Shown here piece by piece: positions 49,294 to 57,901 of a stretch of DNA of 64,000 nucleotides; within the stretch, counting starts at the first letter, position 1; every line of letters begins with the position of its first letter. The notes under the pieces were generated by a model. That model was not told the DNA's origin, made no database searches, and worked only from the letters and a program-made list of their open reading frames with translations. This stretch comes from Candidatus Aminicenantota bacterium (GTDB taxonomy: Bacteria; Acidobacteriota; Aminicenantia; UBA2199), in the NCBI GenBank assembly GCA_016934745.1, contig JAFGSF010000022.1:1-64000 (forward strand). The letters run 5' to 3'. The position numbers and the translations under genes are program-made.

Positions 49294-49797
49294 ATGAAGG
49301 CAGGAAAACTAATTTTTATTATCCCGTTTTGCCTTTGGCTGTTTGTCGCCTGTCGGCAAAAAACCGAGACCGAGATCATTGCCGACATGGTGGCCGATAT
49401 GGCTGTCCATGCTGAGAAGAGAGATGCGGAGGGGTTGATCGTTCACCTGGCTGGAGACTACCGTGATTTTGAAAATCGCGACCGGGATCAGACCGCTGCC
49501 CTGATCGAGGAATATTTCAGCCGCTACCGCGGCATCGTGATCCATGTTCTGTCTTCACGCATTGTGCTCGAGGACATCCGCGACGCCTCCCTGGAACTCG
49601 ACGTGTCGCTGTCCAGCGGCGCTGCCCAGGCCTTTCGCAAAATGGTGCGCTTTTCCGGAGAAAACTACCGTTTTCGCTGTCGGCTGCGCAAGGACGACCG
49701 CTGGCTGATCGTGAAGGCGGAATGGGAGTATGTGGCGCTTGAAGGCCTGTTTCCCGAATCGGTAAAAATACTGCGTGAATTATTCCCGAATCTATGA
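49294..49797 (+). CDS. NTF2-like lipoprotein
   Basis: A 167-residue lipoprotein. The signal peptide ends in the lipobox LFVAC (Cys20). The mature part has the SnoaL/NTF2-like pattern: two helices (IIADMVADMAVHAEKRDAEGLIVHL), a short YRDFENRD segment, a third helix AALIEEYFSRYRG, then long strands IVIHVLSSRIVLEDI, ASLELDVSLSSG, YRFRCRLRKDDRWLIVKAEWEYV. Function is unknown; such domains often bind a small ligand or assist a partner. The stop overlaps the methyltransferase start by four bases, so translation is coupled. Confidence 0.75.
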   Translation: MKAGKLIFIIPFCLWLFVACRQKTETEIIADMVADMAVHAEKRDAEGLIVHLAGDYRDFENRDRDQTAALIEEYFSRYRGIVIHVLSSRIVLEDIRDASLELDVSLSSGAAQAFRKMVRFSGENYRFRCRLRKDDRWLIVKAEWEYVALEGLFPESVKILRELFPNL

Positions 49798-50822
49798 AAA
49801 ACCGGTCTGGAGAAATGATGATCCGAATGGAAAACGAGCCCATTACTTCTGTAGAACAGTTGCGCGCGACCGTGTATGGTTTTCGCCGCAGCCGCATTAT
49901 TTTGACCTCTTTTGAACTCGACCTTTTTACCCGTTTGGGCGATCAGGCGATGACGTCGCAGCGGCTGGCGAAGCTGATTGCCGCCGATGCCCGGGCCACG
50001 GACCGGCTGCTCAACGCCCTGTGCGTCATGGGTCTGGTCAAAAAAGTCCGGGGCCAATTTGCCAATAGAAAAATCGCGCGCGATTTTTTAATGTCCGGAA
50101 AGCCCCGATACATGGCCGGATTGGCCCATTCCCTCAATCAGTGGCAGAGCTGGCATACCCTGAGCGCCGCTGTACGCCGCGGCACAAAGGTATATGCCAG
50201 GGAAGGGGATGCCGCCGCTGAAAAACGCCTGCCGGGCTTTATCGCTGCCATGCATGACCGGGCCATGCGCCAGGCGCCCATCATAGTCAAGCAGCTTTCC
50301 TTGGCGGCTGTTTCCCAATGCCTGGATATCGGCGCCGGCTCGGGCGCCTATGCCATGGCCTTGGCGCGTGCAAAAAAAAACATCCGCGTTACGGCCTTTG
50401 ACCTGCCTGATGTACTGCCCTTGACCAAGGAATACGTGCGCCGGGGCGGTTTACTGAAAAGGATAAATTTTATGGCCGGTGATTTCCGCCAGGATGATTG
50501 GGGGAAAGGCTATGACCTGGTTCTGCTGTCAGCCATCGTGCACATGAACAGTGCCGAGGAAAACCGGCGCCTGATTGCCCGGGCGGCAGAGTCGTTGAAT
50601 CCCGGCGGCCAGTTGATCATCCAGGATTTCATCATGGCCTCGGAACGTACCCGGCCGGCGGTCGGTGCTTTTTTTGCCTTGAACATGCTGGTAGCCACGG
50701 CCCGGGGTGACACCTTCACCCGCAATGAAGTGCGCGACTGGATGCAGTGCGCCGGTTTGAAAAAAATCGACCATCTGCATACGCCGTTTGACGCTGCGCT
50801 GATGATCGGCAGGAAACCGTGA
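49794..50822 (+). CDS. SAM-dependent O-methyltransferase-like protein
   Basis: A class I methyltransferase of 342 residues in the dimerising plant-COMT/TcmN type. The N-terminal winged-helix part (about 15-105) has FELDLFTRLGDQAMTSQRLAKLI and ATDRLLNALCVMGLVKKV. The SAM domain has motif I CLDIGAGSGAYAMALA, the acidic FDLPDVLPL loop, and ILSAIVHMNSAEENRRLI, GGQLIIQDFIM. It lacks the usual catalytic His in LHDW; the aligned region reads SAIVHMN, with a His nearby. The substrate is unknown. ATGA coupling with the lipoprotein gene is unusual company for a small-molecule methyltransferase. Confidence 0.85.
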   Translation: MKNRSGEMMIRMENEPITSVEQLRATVYGFRRSRIILTSFELDLFTRLGDQAMTSQRLAKLIAADARATDRLLNALCVMGLVKKVRGQFANRKIARDFLMSGKPRYMAGLAHSLNQWQSWHTLSAAVRRGTKVYAREGDAAAEKRLPGFIAAMHDRAMRQAPIIVKQLSLAAVSQCLDIGAGSGAYAMALARAKKNIRVTAFDLPDVLPLTKEYVRRGGLLKRINFMAGDFRQDDWGKGYDLVLLSAIVHMNSAEENRRLIARAAESLNPGGQLIIQDFIMASERTRPAVGAFFALNMLVATARGDTFTRNEVRDWMQCAGLKKIDHLHTPFDAALMIGRKP

Positions 50823-50860
50823 GCGCCGGGGAGGAAACATTACCATTTAGACTGGAGAAA

Positions 50861-50880
50861 GGAACGTAAATTTGCGTTCC
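50861..50880. terminator. Small hairpin after the methyltransferase gene
   Basis: GGAACG and CGTTCC flank an A/T-rich loop, just upstream of the phosphoesterase ribosome site. There is no T-run. It may be a weak terminator or a leader structure. Confidence 0.3.
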
Positions 50881-50909
50881 CCAGCGAAAAACAGCCATTG
50901 AGGAGTCCC

Positions 50910-52010
50910 ATGCCCAAATTGTATTTTGTCATATTCATTATCATTGTCTTGAGTGTCTATGGCGGCATGCACTGGTTTGTATACCAGCGCATCGCCTCCG
51001 GGTTAGCCTTAACGGCCGGGCAACGCCTGGCGTTGAAGCTGTTCATGCTGGCCGGGGCCTTGAGTTTCTTTCTGGCCGAATTTCTCAGCCGCCAGAAGCC
51101 GATAATCCTTTTGCGCTTTATTGGCTCGATCTGGCTGGGGATCATGGCCATCGCCCTGGCTTTCCTGCTGCTGGAAACCCTGCTGTCCTGGCTGTTTCCG
51201 GGCAGCCGTCATTCATTGCTCTTGGGGGCTTTAATCATTATTTCCTTGGTATCGGGAATTTCCATCTTTAATGCTCAGCGAGTCCCTGTGGTCAGAAAAA
51301 TAGAGGTCCCGATCCGCAACCTGCCGGCGCCTTTAGCCGGTTTTTCCATTGTGCATCTGTCCGATCTGCATTTGGGCAACCTGACTTCCATTGATCGTTT
51401 GCGCTGGATCGTCTCCCGGGTCAACAGCCTGAAACCCAACCTGATATGCGTGACGGGGGACGTCCTGGACAGAGACATCTGCCAGGGCCAGGATTACTGC
51501 CAATTGCTGCTGCAACTTAAAGCCATACACGGAGTGGTGGCCGTCACCGGCAACCATGAATTCTATGCCGGCCTCGACCTTTTTATGGAAATGGCGCGCA
51601 GGAGCAATTGGCGGGTTTTACGCAACCAAACCTGGAGCATTGATGGCAAACTGGACATTATCGGGTTGGACGACGATGCCGGTAAAAGTTTTAAATTTCC
51701 CGGCCCCGATCTGACCGGAGCCTTGCGCTCGACCCGTGCGAATGTTCCAAAAATTCTTCTCTATCACCGCCCACAAGGTTTTGCTCAGGCCGTGAAACAG
51801 GGTATCGACCTGCAGCTTTCAGGGCATACTCACGCCGGACAAATCCCGCCCATGGATTTCCTGGTCTGGCTGATCTACAAGTATCCTTCCGGATTGTACC
51901 GCCTCGGTCAATCCCATATCTACACCAGCGCCGGTACCGGCACCTGGGGACCGCCCATGCGTTTTTTGTCGCGCTCTGAAATCGTAGAGTTGACATTGGT
52001 CCGGGAATGA
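50910..52010 (+). CDS. Membrane metallophosphoesterase (YkuE-like)
   Basis: A 366-residue protein with four N-terminal helices (about residues 4-120) and a calcineurin-type phosphoesterase domain on the outer face (about 150-360). Metal motifs are complete: VHLSDLHLG, CVTGDVLD, VTGNHEFYAG, ILLYHRPQ and LQLSGHTHAGQ. Relatives such as YkuE and LpxH-like proteins act on lipid or nucleotide phosphoesters; substrate is unknown here. I take the ATG at 50910, after GAGGAG, rather than the TTG four codons before. It lies in a run with the small 52049 gene. Confidence 0.92.
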   Translation: MPKLYFVIFIIIVLSVYGGMHWFVYQRIASGLALTAGQRLALKLFMLAGALSFFLAEFLSRQKPIILLRFIGSIWLGIMAIALAFLLLETLLSWLFPGSRHSLLLGALIIISLVSGISIFNAQRVPVVRKIEVPIRNLPAPLAGFSIVHLSDLHLGNLTSIDRLRWIVSRVNSLKPNLICVTGDVLDRDICQGQDYCQLLLQLKAIHGVVAVTGNHEFYAGLDLFMEMARRSNWRVLRNQTWSIDGKLDIIGLDDDAGKSFKFPGPDLTGALRSTRANVPKILLYHRPQGFAQAVKQGIDLQLSGHTHAGQIPPMDFLVWLIYKYPSGLYRLGQSHIYTSAGTGTWGPPMRFLSRSEIVELTLVRE

Positions 52011-52048
52011 CCGCATACTTCGTTTGAAAATAATAAAAAGGAGGAAAA

Positions 52049-52246
52049 ATGAACTATACGCTGTTTGCCATTGCCTGTTATATCGTCATGAGGGGGCTGC
52101 AGGTCCTGTTTGAGGAATATGCGCAGAAATCCTGGTACAAAATCGTCATCAAGTCGGTGACCGTGATTATGCTGTACGCCGCCCTGGCCAGCCTGGTGAA
52201 CTGGTACGAAAAAATCCACTTGTTAGGCTTCGACCCGACGAAATAA
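52049..52246 (+). CDS. Small membrane protein of 65 residues
   Basis: No family recognised. Two hydrophobic segments (about 2-18 and 30-50) with a short basic loop QKSWYKIVIKS between them and a soluble end. An excellent AAGGAGGAAAA ribosome site supports it as a real gene. It follows the phosphoesterase by 38 bases and converges with the CAP gene, which begins 13 bases beyond its stop on the other strand. Confidence 0.75.
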   Translation: MNYTLFAIACYIVMRGLQVLFEEYAQKSWYKIVIKSVTVIMLYAALASLVNWYEKIHLLGFDPTK

Positions 52247-52259
52247 ACTCTTTCCTTGG

Positions 52260-52736
52260 CTAAGGTTCGTAAATGTTGGCGAAGTCCTGGGTAATATAAT
52301 ACTGGTTGCCTCTTTTCAGGATGGCGATCGCCATGTGGGTATAGTCCTTGTCCAGTGTGTTTTGAGAATGGCCCGGACTAGCCAGCATCTGCTCATGAAA
52401 ATATTTCATGACCGTCGTGTCGCCGATAGCCAGGTTTTCGCCGACGCTGCTGAAATGCAGGCCGGCCTGGAGCGCACGGACAGACAGCTTGGGATAGCCG
52501 GGAAAGTCATGGGCCAGGCGGTTTTCCTCGATCATTTTTTTGCTGTGGGCCCGGGCCATGGCGTACAGCCGTGAATTGAACTGCAATGCCGGCAGGCCGC
52601 GCAAGTTTCTTTCGTGGTTGACCAATAAAAAAAGATGGTCCTCCAATTGTTTCAGGTTGACTCCGGTTTTTTCGCTCAGGTGACCAAAAAGAAGCAAAAA
52701 TGGCAGAAAAAGAACGGCCACGATTTTATAATTCAT
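52260..52736 (-). CDS. CAP-domain (SCP/PR1-like) secreted protein
   Basis: A 158-residue secreted or membrane-anchored CAP protein. A signal peptide (about 1-18) is followed by the helix LFLLVNHERNLRGLPALQFN, RAHSKKMIEENRLAHDFPG, SVGENLAIGDTTVMKYFHEQMLASPGHSQNTLD and the strand HMAIAILKRGNQYYITQDFA. The two His and two Glu that line the CAP cavity are present (HS, NE, GEN, GHS). Bacterial CAP proteins have no agreed function. The gene lies 27 bases after the sulfatase-fold gene, so they may be co-transcribed. Confidence 0.9.
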   Translation of the reverse strand: MNYKIVAVLFLPFLLLFGHLSEKTGVNLKQLEDHLFLLVNHERNLRGLPALQFNSRLYAMARAHSKKMIEENRLAHDFPGYPKLSVRALQAGLHFSSVGENLAIGDTTVMKYFHEQMLASPGHSQNTLDKDYTHMAIAILKRGNQYYITQDFANIYEP

Positions 52737-52763
52737 TTACAACGCAGCGCATGACGCCGGATT

Positions 52764-55130
52764 TCATCGCGGCGTGTCAAGGGCCGCGGCCAGCGCACGC
52801 TGACCCAGTTTATAATTTTCCTTGGCTTTGGCGGGTTCACCCCGATAGGCATAAATCTCAGCCAGCAGGAAAAAGCCCAGCGGGGTGTTCTTGTCCGCCG
52901 GACGAATGGCTACGCCGCGACGGCACATATCGATTGCTTCGTCCAGGTTGCTTCGGGTGTCGAATTCGTGCTTGGCAATCATGAAGAAGGGCAGGTTGAA
53001 ACCGGGTTGGAGTTCCGTGGTTCGCCGGAAATAGTGAATGGCCTCGTCCATTTGCCCAAGTTTTTTGAATATCTGGGCCAGGTTGAACGAGGCGCTGAAG
53101 TTCTTTTCGTTGATCTCGAGTTCACGTAAATAAGATTTTCGCGCCAGATCCAGGTCTCCTTGCGCATCAGCCACCTGAGCACGGATGAATGAGACTTTAT
53201 CCAGGCCGGGATTCAACTCCTGGGCTTTGGACAGGTATTCTTCGGCGTGGTTTAAATCCTGGCGCTGATAATATATCTCACCCATCTTAAGATAAGCCTC
53301 CGCGTACGCAGGGTCTATCACCAAGGCCTGGCGAAAATAGTCTAGTGCCTCATCAAATTGCAGTCGTTCCAATTCCACCTGGCCCAGCAGTCTCAGGAAG
53401 GTGGCGTCCCTGGGAAAAATGACCCGAAAGGCGTTGAGCTCTTTCTTGGCTTGATCATATTGCTTCATGGCGATCAAGGTGTTGGCCACGTCGAGCATGG
53501 CGAAATTGAAATCAGGTTTTTGGCGGATCACGGATTGAAAAGCGGCCAGGGCCTCGGCAAAGCGCTTTTCCTTAAAAAGTAGATTGCCCAACAGCATGCG
53601 GCCGTCAATCATGTCCGGTTCCCTGGCCAGTAATTCTTCCATGAGGGTAATGGCCGGACCGATCTGCCCGCTTTCCTGCAAACCGCGCGCACGCATCATG
53701 CTGTTAAATACCTGGATCTTGCTTTTGGGATCGACCCGGCCGTTTTTTTCCGTGGCGTCAACCATGGTAGACAGGTAGCCGAGCGCGGCCAGTTTTTCGC
53801 GGTCTTCATGGCTTAAATTAATCCCGGTGGCGGGCCGGAGAGGATTGCGGCCCACCCGGGCCTGAAAATCGCGTAGCGCTCCCTTCAGCTTCTTGGCGAT
53901 GACGGACTGTTTCAACCGCAGGTTGTCATTTTCAGCCGGCCCGCTTCCAGCGATGTCGTATAATTCTTCTTGAGGCGCTTCGATGAATTTGAAGCCATCC
54001 TGATAGAACGCCGTCAGTTCGGCCCAGCCGAAATGAAGCCGCGGATACCATGTCTCGCTGGCGGCCCGGCCGAACCCCTTGCCCGAGGCTCCAAAGGCCA
54101 ATCCCAGCAGTGACTGGCCCTGCGGCATCTTTCCGGCCGGGATTCCCAACGCGGCCAAAATCGTGGGTACCACATCCACGTGCTCTACAGTCGTCGTTAC
54201 CCGCTGCACAGGCAAATGCCACGGTGAACGAATGATCAGCGGTACATGCACCGCGCTCTCGTATACGAAAAATCCGTGCCCGTCCTCGCCGTGTTCGCCA
54301 AGCATCTCGCCATGATCGGCCGTCACCACGATCAGGGTGTTATCCCACAGGCCATGTGCCTTGAGGAAAGCGAAAAACTTTCCAAGTTCGGCATCCATGT
54401 AGGCGACTTCGCCCTGGTATGGGTTGGTGTGATACATGGAGGCAAACGGCTCTGGAGGCGTGTAGGGTGAATGCGGGTCATAAAGATGGATCCATGAAAA
54501 AAATCTGTTGTTCCCGTTTTGTTTCAGCCATGCCTCGGCTTCAGGCAGTACAGCTCCGGCCACTTTTTGGATGTTGTCCAGTGAAATGGACTTCATCTTG
54601 TTGTACGTGAATGTGTCGCCGTAGTAATCCCATCCTCGCTTCAACCCCCACTTGGAATGGAGCACATAGGCGGATATGAATGCGGAGGTCGTAAAACCTT
54701 GTTTGTGCAAGGTTTCAGATACAAGCTCCAGGTTCTCGGGGACGATGAAGCCGCCGTTGTCACGCACGCCGTGAAAGGCGGGATAGGTTCCGGAAAGGAT
54801 CGTGGCATGGGACGGCAAGGTTAACGGTACTTGGGCAATGCAGCGCTCAAATACGGTTCCGGAGGCGGCCAGGGTGTCGAGGTTTGGGGTCAGATCGCGA
54901 TCCGGATTGTAACAACCCAGATGATCAGCCCGCGTCGTATCCAGGGTGATCAGGATGATGTTGCAGTTTTTGAGCCGGCGCAGATGCAAGGAACGCCTGA
55001 GGGCGGGGCCAAAAATCAGGGCTGTGACGGCCAGGACAAGGGCCGCCATGGCCAATGGCAAAATCAAGCGGCGACCACGCGGCAGATGATGCCGCCGGGC
55101 CACGGGTGAATCTTTTTTACGGGTGACCAT
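52764..55130 (-). CDS. Sulfatase-fold membrane protein with Thr nucleophile and TPR tail
   Basis: A 788-residue alkaline-phosphatase-superfamily protein. A basic N-terminus leads to a membrane helix (21-43). The catalytic domain (about 55-430) has ILITLDTTRADHLGCY (metal Asp64), HATILSGTYPAFHGV, VVTADHGEMLGEHGEDGHGFF and HVPLIIRSP. The nucleophile position reads LTLPSHA, with Thr104 and no Cys or Ser that could become formylglycine; this suits phosphoethanolamine transferases or phosphohydrolases better than sulfatases. The rest (about 465-788) is eight or nine TPRs. Start at the ATG 55130 follows a perfect -35 with 17-bp spacing. Its substrate is unknown. Confidence 0.88.
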   Translation of the reverse strand: MVTRKKDSPVARRHHLPRGRRLILPLAMAALVLAVTALIFGPALRRSLHLRRLKNCNIILITLDTTRADHLGCYNPDRDLTPNLDTLAASGTVFERCIAQVPLTLPSHATILSGTYPAFHGVRDNGGFIVPENLELVSETLHKQGFTTSAFISAYVLHSKWGLKRGWDYYGDTFTYNKMKSISLDNIQKVAGAVLPEAEAWLKQNGNNRFFSWIHLYDPHSPYTPPEPFASMYHTNPYQGEVAYMDAELGKFFAFLKAHGLWDNTLIVVTADHGEMLGEHGEDGHGFFVYESAVHVPLIIRSPWHLPVQRVTTTVEHVDVVPTILAALGIPAGKMPQGQSLLGLAFGASGKGFGRAASETWYPRLHFGWAELTAFYQDGFKFIEAPQEELYDIAGSGPAENDNLRLKQSVIAKKLKGALRDFQARVGRNPLRPATGINLSHEDREKLAALGYLSTMVDATEKNGRVDPKSKIQVFNSMMRARGLQESGQIGPAITLMEELLAREPDMIDGRMLLGNLLFKEKRFAEALAAFQSVIRQKPDFNFAMLDVANTLIAMKQYDQAKKELNAFRVIFPRDATFLRLLGQVELERLQFDEALDYFRQALVIDPAYAEAYLKMGEIYYQRQDLNHAEEYLSKAQELNPGLDKVSFIRAQVADAQGDLDLARKSYLRELEINEKNFSASFNLAQIFKKLGQMDEAIHYFRRTTELQPGFNLPFFMIAKHEFDTRSNLDEAIDMCRRGVAIRPADKNTPLGFFLLAEIYAYRGEPAKAKENYKLGQRALAAALDTPR

Positions 55131-55139
55131 GCCAGTTCA

Positions 55140-55168
55140 ATCATACCCCGCTTGGCCATGACTGTCAA
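55140..55168 (-). promoter_or_regulatory. Leaderless-type promoter of the sulfatase-fold gene
   Basis: Read on the minus strand: a perfect TTGACA, 17 bases, TATGAT, nine bases, ATG (55130). It is one of the best promoters in the window and has no ribosome site. Confidence 0.75.
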
Positions 55169-55273
55169 AAAACATTTCCAGAAACGCCATGACGCGAAGT
55201 CTCCTGCCGGGCCCTTTCCGCAATTTGACAGGCACGGTCAGGAATCCCGGCTAATAATGATCGGTTGCAGCAG

Positions 55274-56335
55274 TTATTTGGTTTTTTTCTTGCGCTGAAG
55301 TTTTTTGATGGTTTCGCGTTCCTTCTCAATGTTCTGCATGAAGGACTTGTAATCGGCCATGTCGGGGGAAGTGGGGAACTTGGTGATGAGTTCGTTGTAG
55401 GTTTTCAGGGCATTGTCAAAATCCTGGCAGAAAAAGTAATAACGGCCGAGTTTCAGATAGGCTTCCTCGAGGTCGGGTTTGAGTTCGATAGCCTTGCTGA
55501 AGTTCGGCTGGATCGCGGTGTTGGCCTTGGCGGCGGCGGTGATGTTTTCCAAACTGGCCAGGGCATCTGAGCTTTTATCATCCTTAAGCTGGGCAATCTG
55601 CTTTTCAAGGATGAGGTAATGGTTGTTGGCCAACAGGTAGTGACTGGTGGGCAGCCAAGGAGTGGTCGATTCGTTTTGCGGTGCGGCGATGAATTTTTCC
55701 AGGCACGGAATGGCTTTGTCGGGCTGGTTCAGGCGGCTGTAGTTGATGCCGAGTATGTAGTTGGCCAGGGCGCTGTTGACTGGAGCCGTCATCTCGATTT
55801 CCGGAATCGCCAGGAAGCGCTGGAATGCTTCGATGGATTTTTTGAAGTCCTGAAGGCTATAGGCGACACTTCCCAATTGGTACGCGGCGTGCTGAAGTTC
55901 CTTGGGGTGGGTCGCTTCGATGTTTTTATGATTGACAATTTTTTCATAATAGGAGACGGCCTTCTTCAAATCACGCCCTTCGACCGCCTTTTGGCTGAGA
56001 GTCAGCAGCGTGCGAATATAGTCATTCAGGGCCAGAGTGAAATCCGCTTTGAGCTGCAGGGCTTTTTCAAAATTGGCTATGGCCAGTTCGAAATTTCCCA
56101 TCATGCGGTTGAGCCGGGCGCTGGTAAAATATACCGGAGCATAGTCCGGCTCCAGGGTAATGACTTCGTTATACAGGGCCAAGGCGGAATTAAAGTCATT
56201 CTTCTGGATGGCCTTGTCCGCTTTTTCCATTTTTTTCAGGGCGTCCTTGCTCTGAGGTTTGGGAAGCTGGTCGGTGGCGGCCAGGGTCAGGGCCAGTCCC
56301 AGGCTGAGTGCAAAACTGAGCATTTTTCTTTTCAT
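55274..56335 (-). CDS. Secreted TPR protein
   Basis: A 353-residue TPR protein with a signal peptide (about 1-20, ending around AAT). The body has about six TPRs, for example KAIQKNDFNSALALYNEV, ARLNRMMGNFELAIANFEKAL and AYLKLGRYYFFCQDFDNAL, with charged linkers and a basic tail. It is probably a periplasmic scaffold; no enzyme domain is visible. AGGAGAAAAAC precedes the ATG. It is transcribed divergently from the SH3-like gene, with two promoters facing away from a shared A/T-rich gap. The sulfatase-fold TPR gene follows on the same strand after 143 bases. Confidence 0.85.
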   Translation of the reverse strand: MKRKMLSFALSLGLALTLAATDQLPKPQSKDALKKMEKADKAIQKNDFNSALALYNEVITLEPDYAPVYFTSARLNRMMGNFELAIANFEKALQLKADFTLALNDYIRTLLTLSQKAVEGRDLKKAVSYYEKIVNHKNIEATHPKELQHAAYQLGSVAYSLQDFKKSIEAFQRFLAIPEIEMTAPVNSALANYILGINYSRLNQPDKAIPCLEKFIAAPQNESTTPWLPTSHYLLANNHYLILEKQIAQLKDDKSSDALASLENITAAAKANTAIQPNFSKAIELKPDLEEAYLKLGRYYFFCQDFDNALKTYNELITKFPTSPDMADYKSFMQNIEKERETIKKLQRKKKTK

Positions 56336-56400
56336 GTTTTTCTCCTAAGAAATCAAATTTCCAAATTGAATGGTGGATTTTTGTCTTGTTTGAAAAATAT

Positions 56401-56429
56401 ATTATACATCGAAAATAAATGAAATACAA
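56401..56429 (-). promoter_or_regulatory. Promoter of the secreted TPR gene
   Basis: Read on the minus strand: TTGTAT, 17 bases, a perfect TATAAT. The leader is about 60 bases and ends with AGGAGAAAAAC. Confidence 0.65.
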
Positions 56430-56457
56430 CTAAAAAAACTTGCTGCCGGTTGCAGCA

Positions 56458-56486
56458 TTGAAATGATGCCAGGTTTGCATTATAAT
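56458..56486 (+). promoter_or_regulatory. Promoter of the SH3-like/M48/cyclase operon
   Basis: TTGAAA, 17 bases, a perfect TATAAT. The leader of about 40 bases carries GAGGTG before the ATG at 56532. Confidence 0.75.
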
Positions 56487-56531
56487 TTAACCTGCCTGAA
56501 AGGGTCGAGCGGTCGCTGCCGAGGTGAAATA

Positions 56532-56984
56532 ATGAAAAAGAAAATTTTTTTGCTGATCTTTCTGGCCATGGTTGCATTTTTATTGGCCGGAAAATCCCTG
56601 TTCGTACAAGTATTGCGTTCGCAACTATTGGCCAAACCCGATTTTCTCTCCCGAAGCTTGGCGTCACTTTCGAAAGGGGCGCGTCTGGAGTTGATCGAAA
56701 CCCAGGGCAGTTGGTATCTGGTAAAAAACAGCAATGGTCTGAAAGGTTATGTCCATCGGTCGGCGGTCATAAAAAGCAAATCCACCCTGAGCGGAGCCAT
56801 TCCCTATAAAAAAGGTGCCAGCGATCAAGAATTGGCTTTGGCTGCCAAGGGGTTTAATGAAGGCAATGAAAAAAAACTTCGCGGCGGCCGTGAATATGAT
56901 TTTGCCGCTGTCGATTGGGTGCTGGACCAGGGCGTGCCCCCGGCCGCCGTGGCCGCTTTCGTCAGAGAGGGCAAGCTCAAATGA
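56532..56984 (+). CDS. SH3-like domain protein with signal anchor
   Basis: A 150-residue envelope protein. A signal anchor (about 4-21) is followed by an SH3_3-type domain: SLSKGARLELIETQGSWYLVKNSNGLKGYVHRSAV, the usual wall-binding or peptide-binding fold. A helical C-terminus (about 90-150) has KGASDQELALAAKGFN and DFAAVDWVLDQGVPPAAVAAFVREG, typical of envelope proteins with M48 neighbours. Start is the ATG at 56532. It overlaps the M48 peptidase start by four bases (ATGA), and the pair recalls other bacterial SH3/M48 gene couples. Function is unknown. Confidence 0.85.
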   Translation: MKKKIFLLIFLAMVAFLLAGKSLFVQVLRSQLLAKPDFLSRSLASLSKGARLELIETQGSWYLVKNSNGLKGYVHRSAVIKSKSTLSGAIPYKKGASDQELALAAKGFNEGNEKKLRGGREYDFAAVDWVLDQGVPPAAVAAFVREGKLK

Positions 56985-57901
56985 AAAAACTGCCCCAGCA
57001 GAGCTGGATAAGAGCCTTAGATAGCAAATTCAAAATTTGTTCTAAAGAGCTAACAAATTTTAGAATTTGCTATAAGGCTCTTATGTTGTTGGTTTGCCTT
57101 TGTCTGCTAATGGCAGCGTGGAAATCGCCGATTAACCTGAGCAAACTGAACAAGGCAAAAAAGGCTGCGGATTTGGTCGCCGGAACCACGCATAAAATCA
57201 GCGAGGAAGAAGAATACTATATCGGCCGCGCGGTCGCGGCCAATATTCTTTCCCAGTACCGGCTGTGGAAAAACATTGCCTTGAGCCGTTATCTGAACCT
57301 GATCGGCAAGGCATTGGTACTGAAATCTGTACGCCCGGAAATCTTCGGCGGCTATCATTTCGCTCTCCTGGACAGTGCGGAAGCCAATGCCCTTTCGGCT
57401 CCGGGCGGCATTATTTTTCTAAGCCGTGGCATTGTAGAAATGGCCGAAAACGAGGATGAACTGGCCGCTATCCTGGCCCATGAGATTCAGCATATCGTCA
57501 GCAAGGATCCCTTGAAGGCCATTAAATCACAACGGCTGAAGTCCCTGGGGGCCTTCGCCGCCGGGGAGGCTCTGGGATCAAGCAACGAAGTGCTTGGCAT
57601 TTTTAAAAATTCCGTTTTGGATATTACCGGCACACTGCTGCAGAAAGGCTATTCACGCGGCCAGGAAAAAAACGCCGACCTGGGAGCACTGAAGCTGCTG
57701 GCTGCGACCGGGTACAATCCCTATGCGCTGCTGTCCATTCTAAAAAAATGCCAGGCCATCGAGAAAAAAAAGGCCAAGGCGTTTTCGGCCCATCCATCTG
57801 CCTCCAATCGAATGAACTACGTCCGCGATGCCCTGAAAAGAGTTTCCGCCAGTGACATGCGCATCCGCTGTATCCGTTTCAAAAAAAGCGTTCCCCGCTA
57901 A
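56981..57901 (+). CDS. M48 family metallopeptidase carrying an in-frame palindromic insertion
   Basis: A secreted or membrane-linked zinc peptidase of 306 residues, similar to BepA/Oma1-like M48 proteins. The zinc site is AAILAHEIQHIVSKDP (HExxH) with the distal Glu in YSRGQEKNADLGAL. The ATG at 56981 overlaps the SH3 stop (ATGA). It begins MKKLPQQS, then about 26 residues encoded by a palindromic element (copy B), then the hydrophobic LMLLVCLCLLMAAWKS. The element thus splits a signal peptide in frame. An ATG at 57083, directly after the element, could give a shorter protein with a signal-like start. Confidence 0.85.
   Translation: MKKLPQQSWIRALDSKFKICSKELTNFRICYKALMLLVCLCLLMAAWKSPINLSKLNKAKKAADLVAGTTHKISEEEEYYIGRAVAANILSQYRLWKNIALSRYLNLIGKALVLKSVRPEIFGGYHFALLDSAEANALSAPGGIIFLSRGIVEMAENEDELAAILAHEIQHIVSKDPLKAIKSQRLKSLGAFAAGEALGSSNEVLGIFKNSVLDITGTLLQKGYSRGQEKNADLGALKLLAATGYNPYALLSILKKCQAIEKKKAKAFSAHPSASNRMNYVRDALKRVSASDMRIRCIRFKKSVPR
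57003..57082 (+). repeat. Palindromic interspersed element, copy B, inside the M48 gene
   Basis: A nearly perfect 31-base inverted repeat with a short loop, matching copy A (36228-36305, opposite strand) with about six differences. It is in frame and open in the peptidase reading frame, encoding WIRALDSKFKICSK and so on to ICYKAL. It resembles elements known to enter coding genes in frame, such as Rickettsia palindromic elements, but its sequence is different from any I can name. Confidence 0.9.

Noticed and set aside
52764..55130. Calling the 788-residue protein a sulfatase
   Set aside because: There is no Cys or Ser at the formylglycine position; the site has Thr.
56981..57100. The palindrome in the M48 gene as a simple terminator of the SH3 gene
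   Set aside because: It is in frame with the peptidase, has no T-run, and a near-identical copy occurs elsewhere in the opposite orientation.
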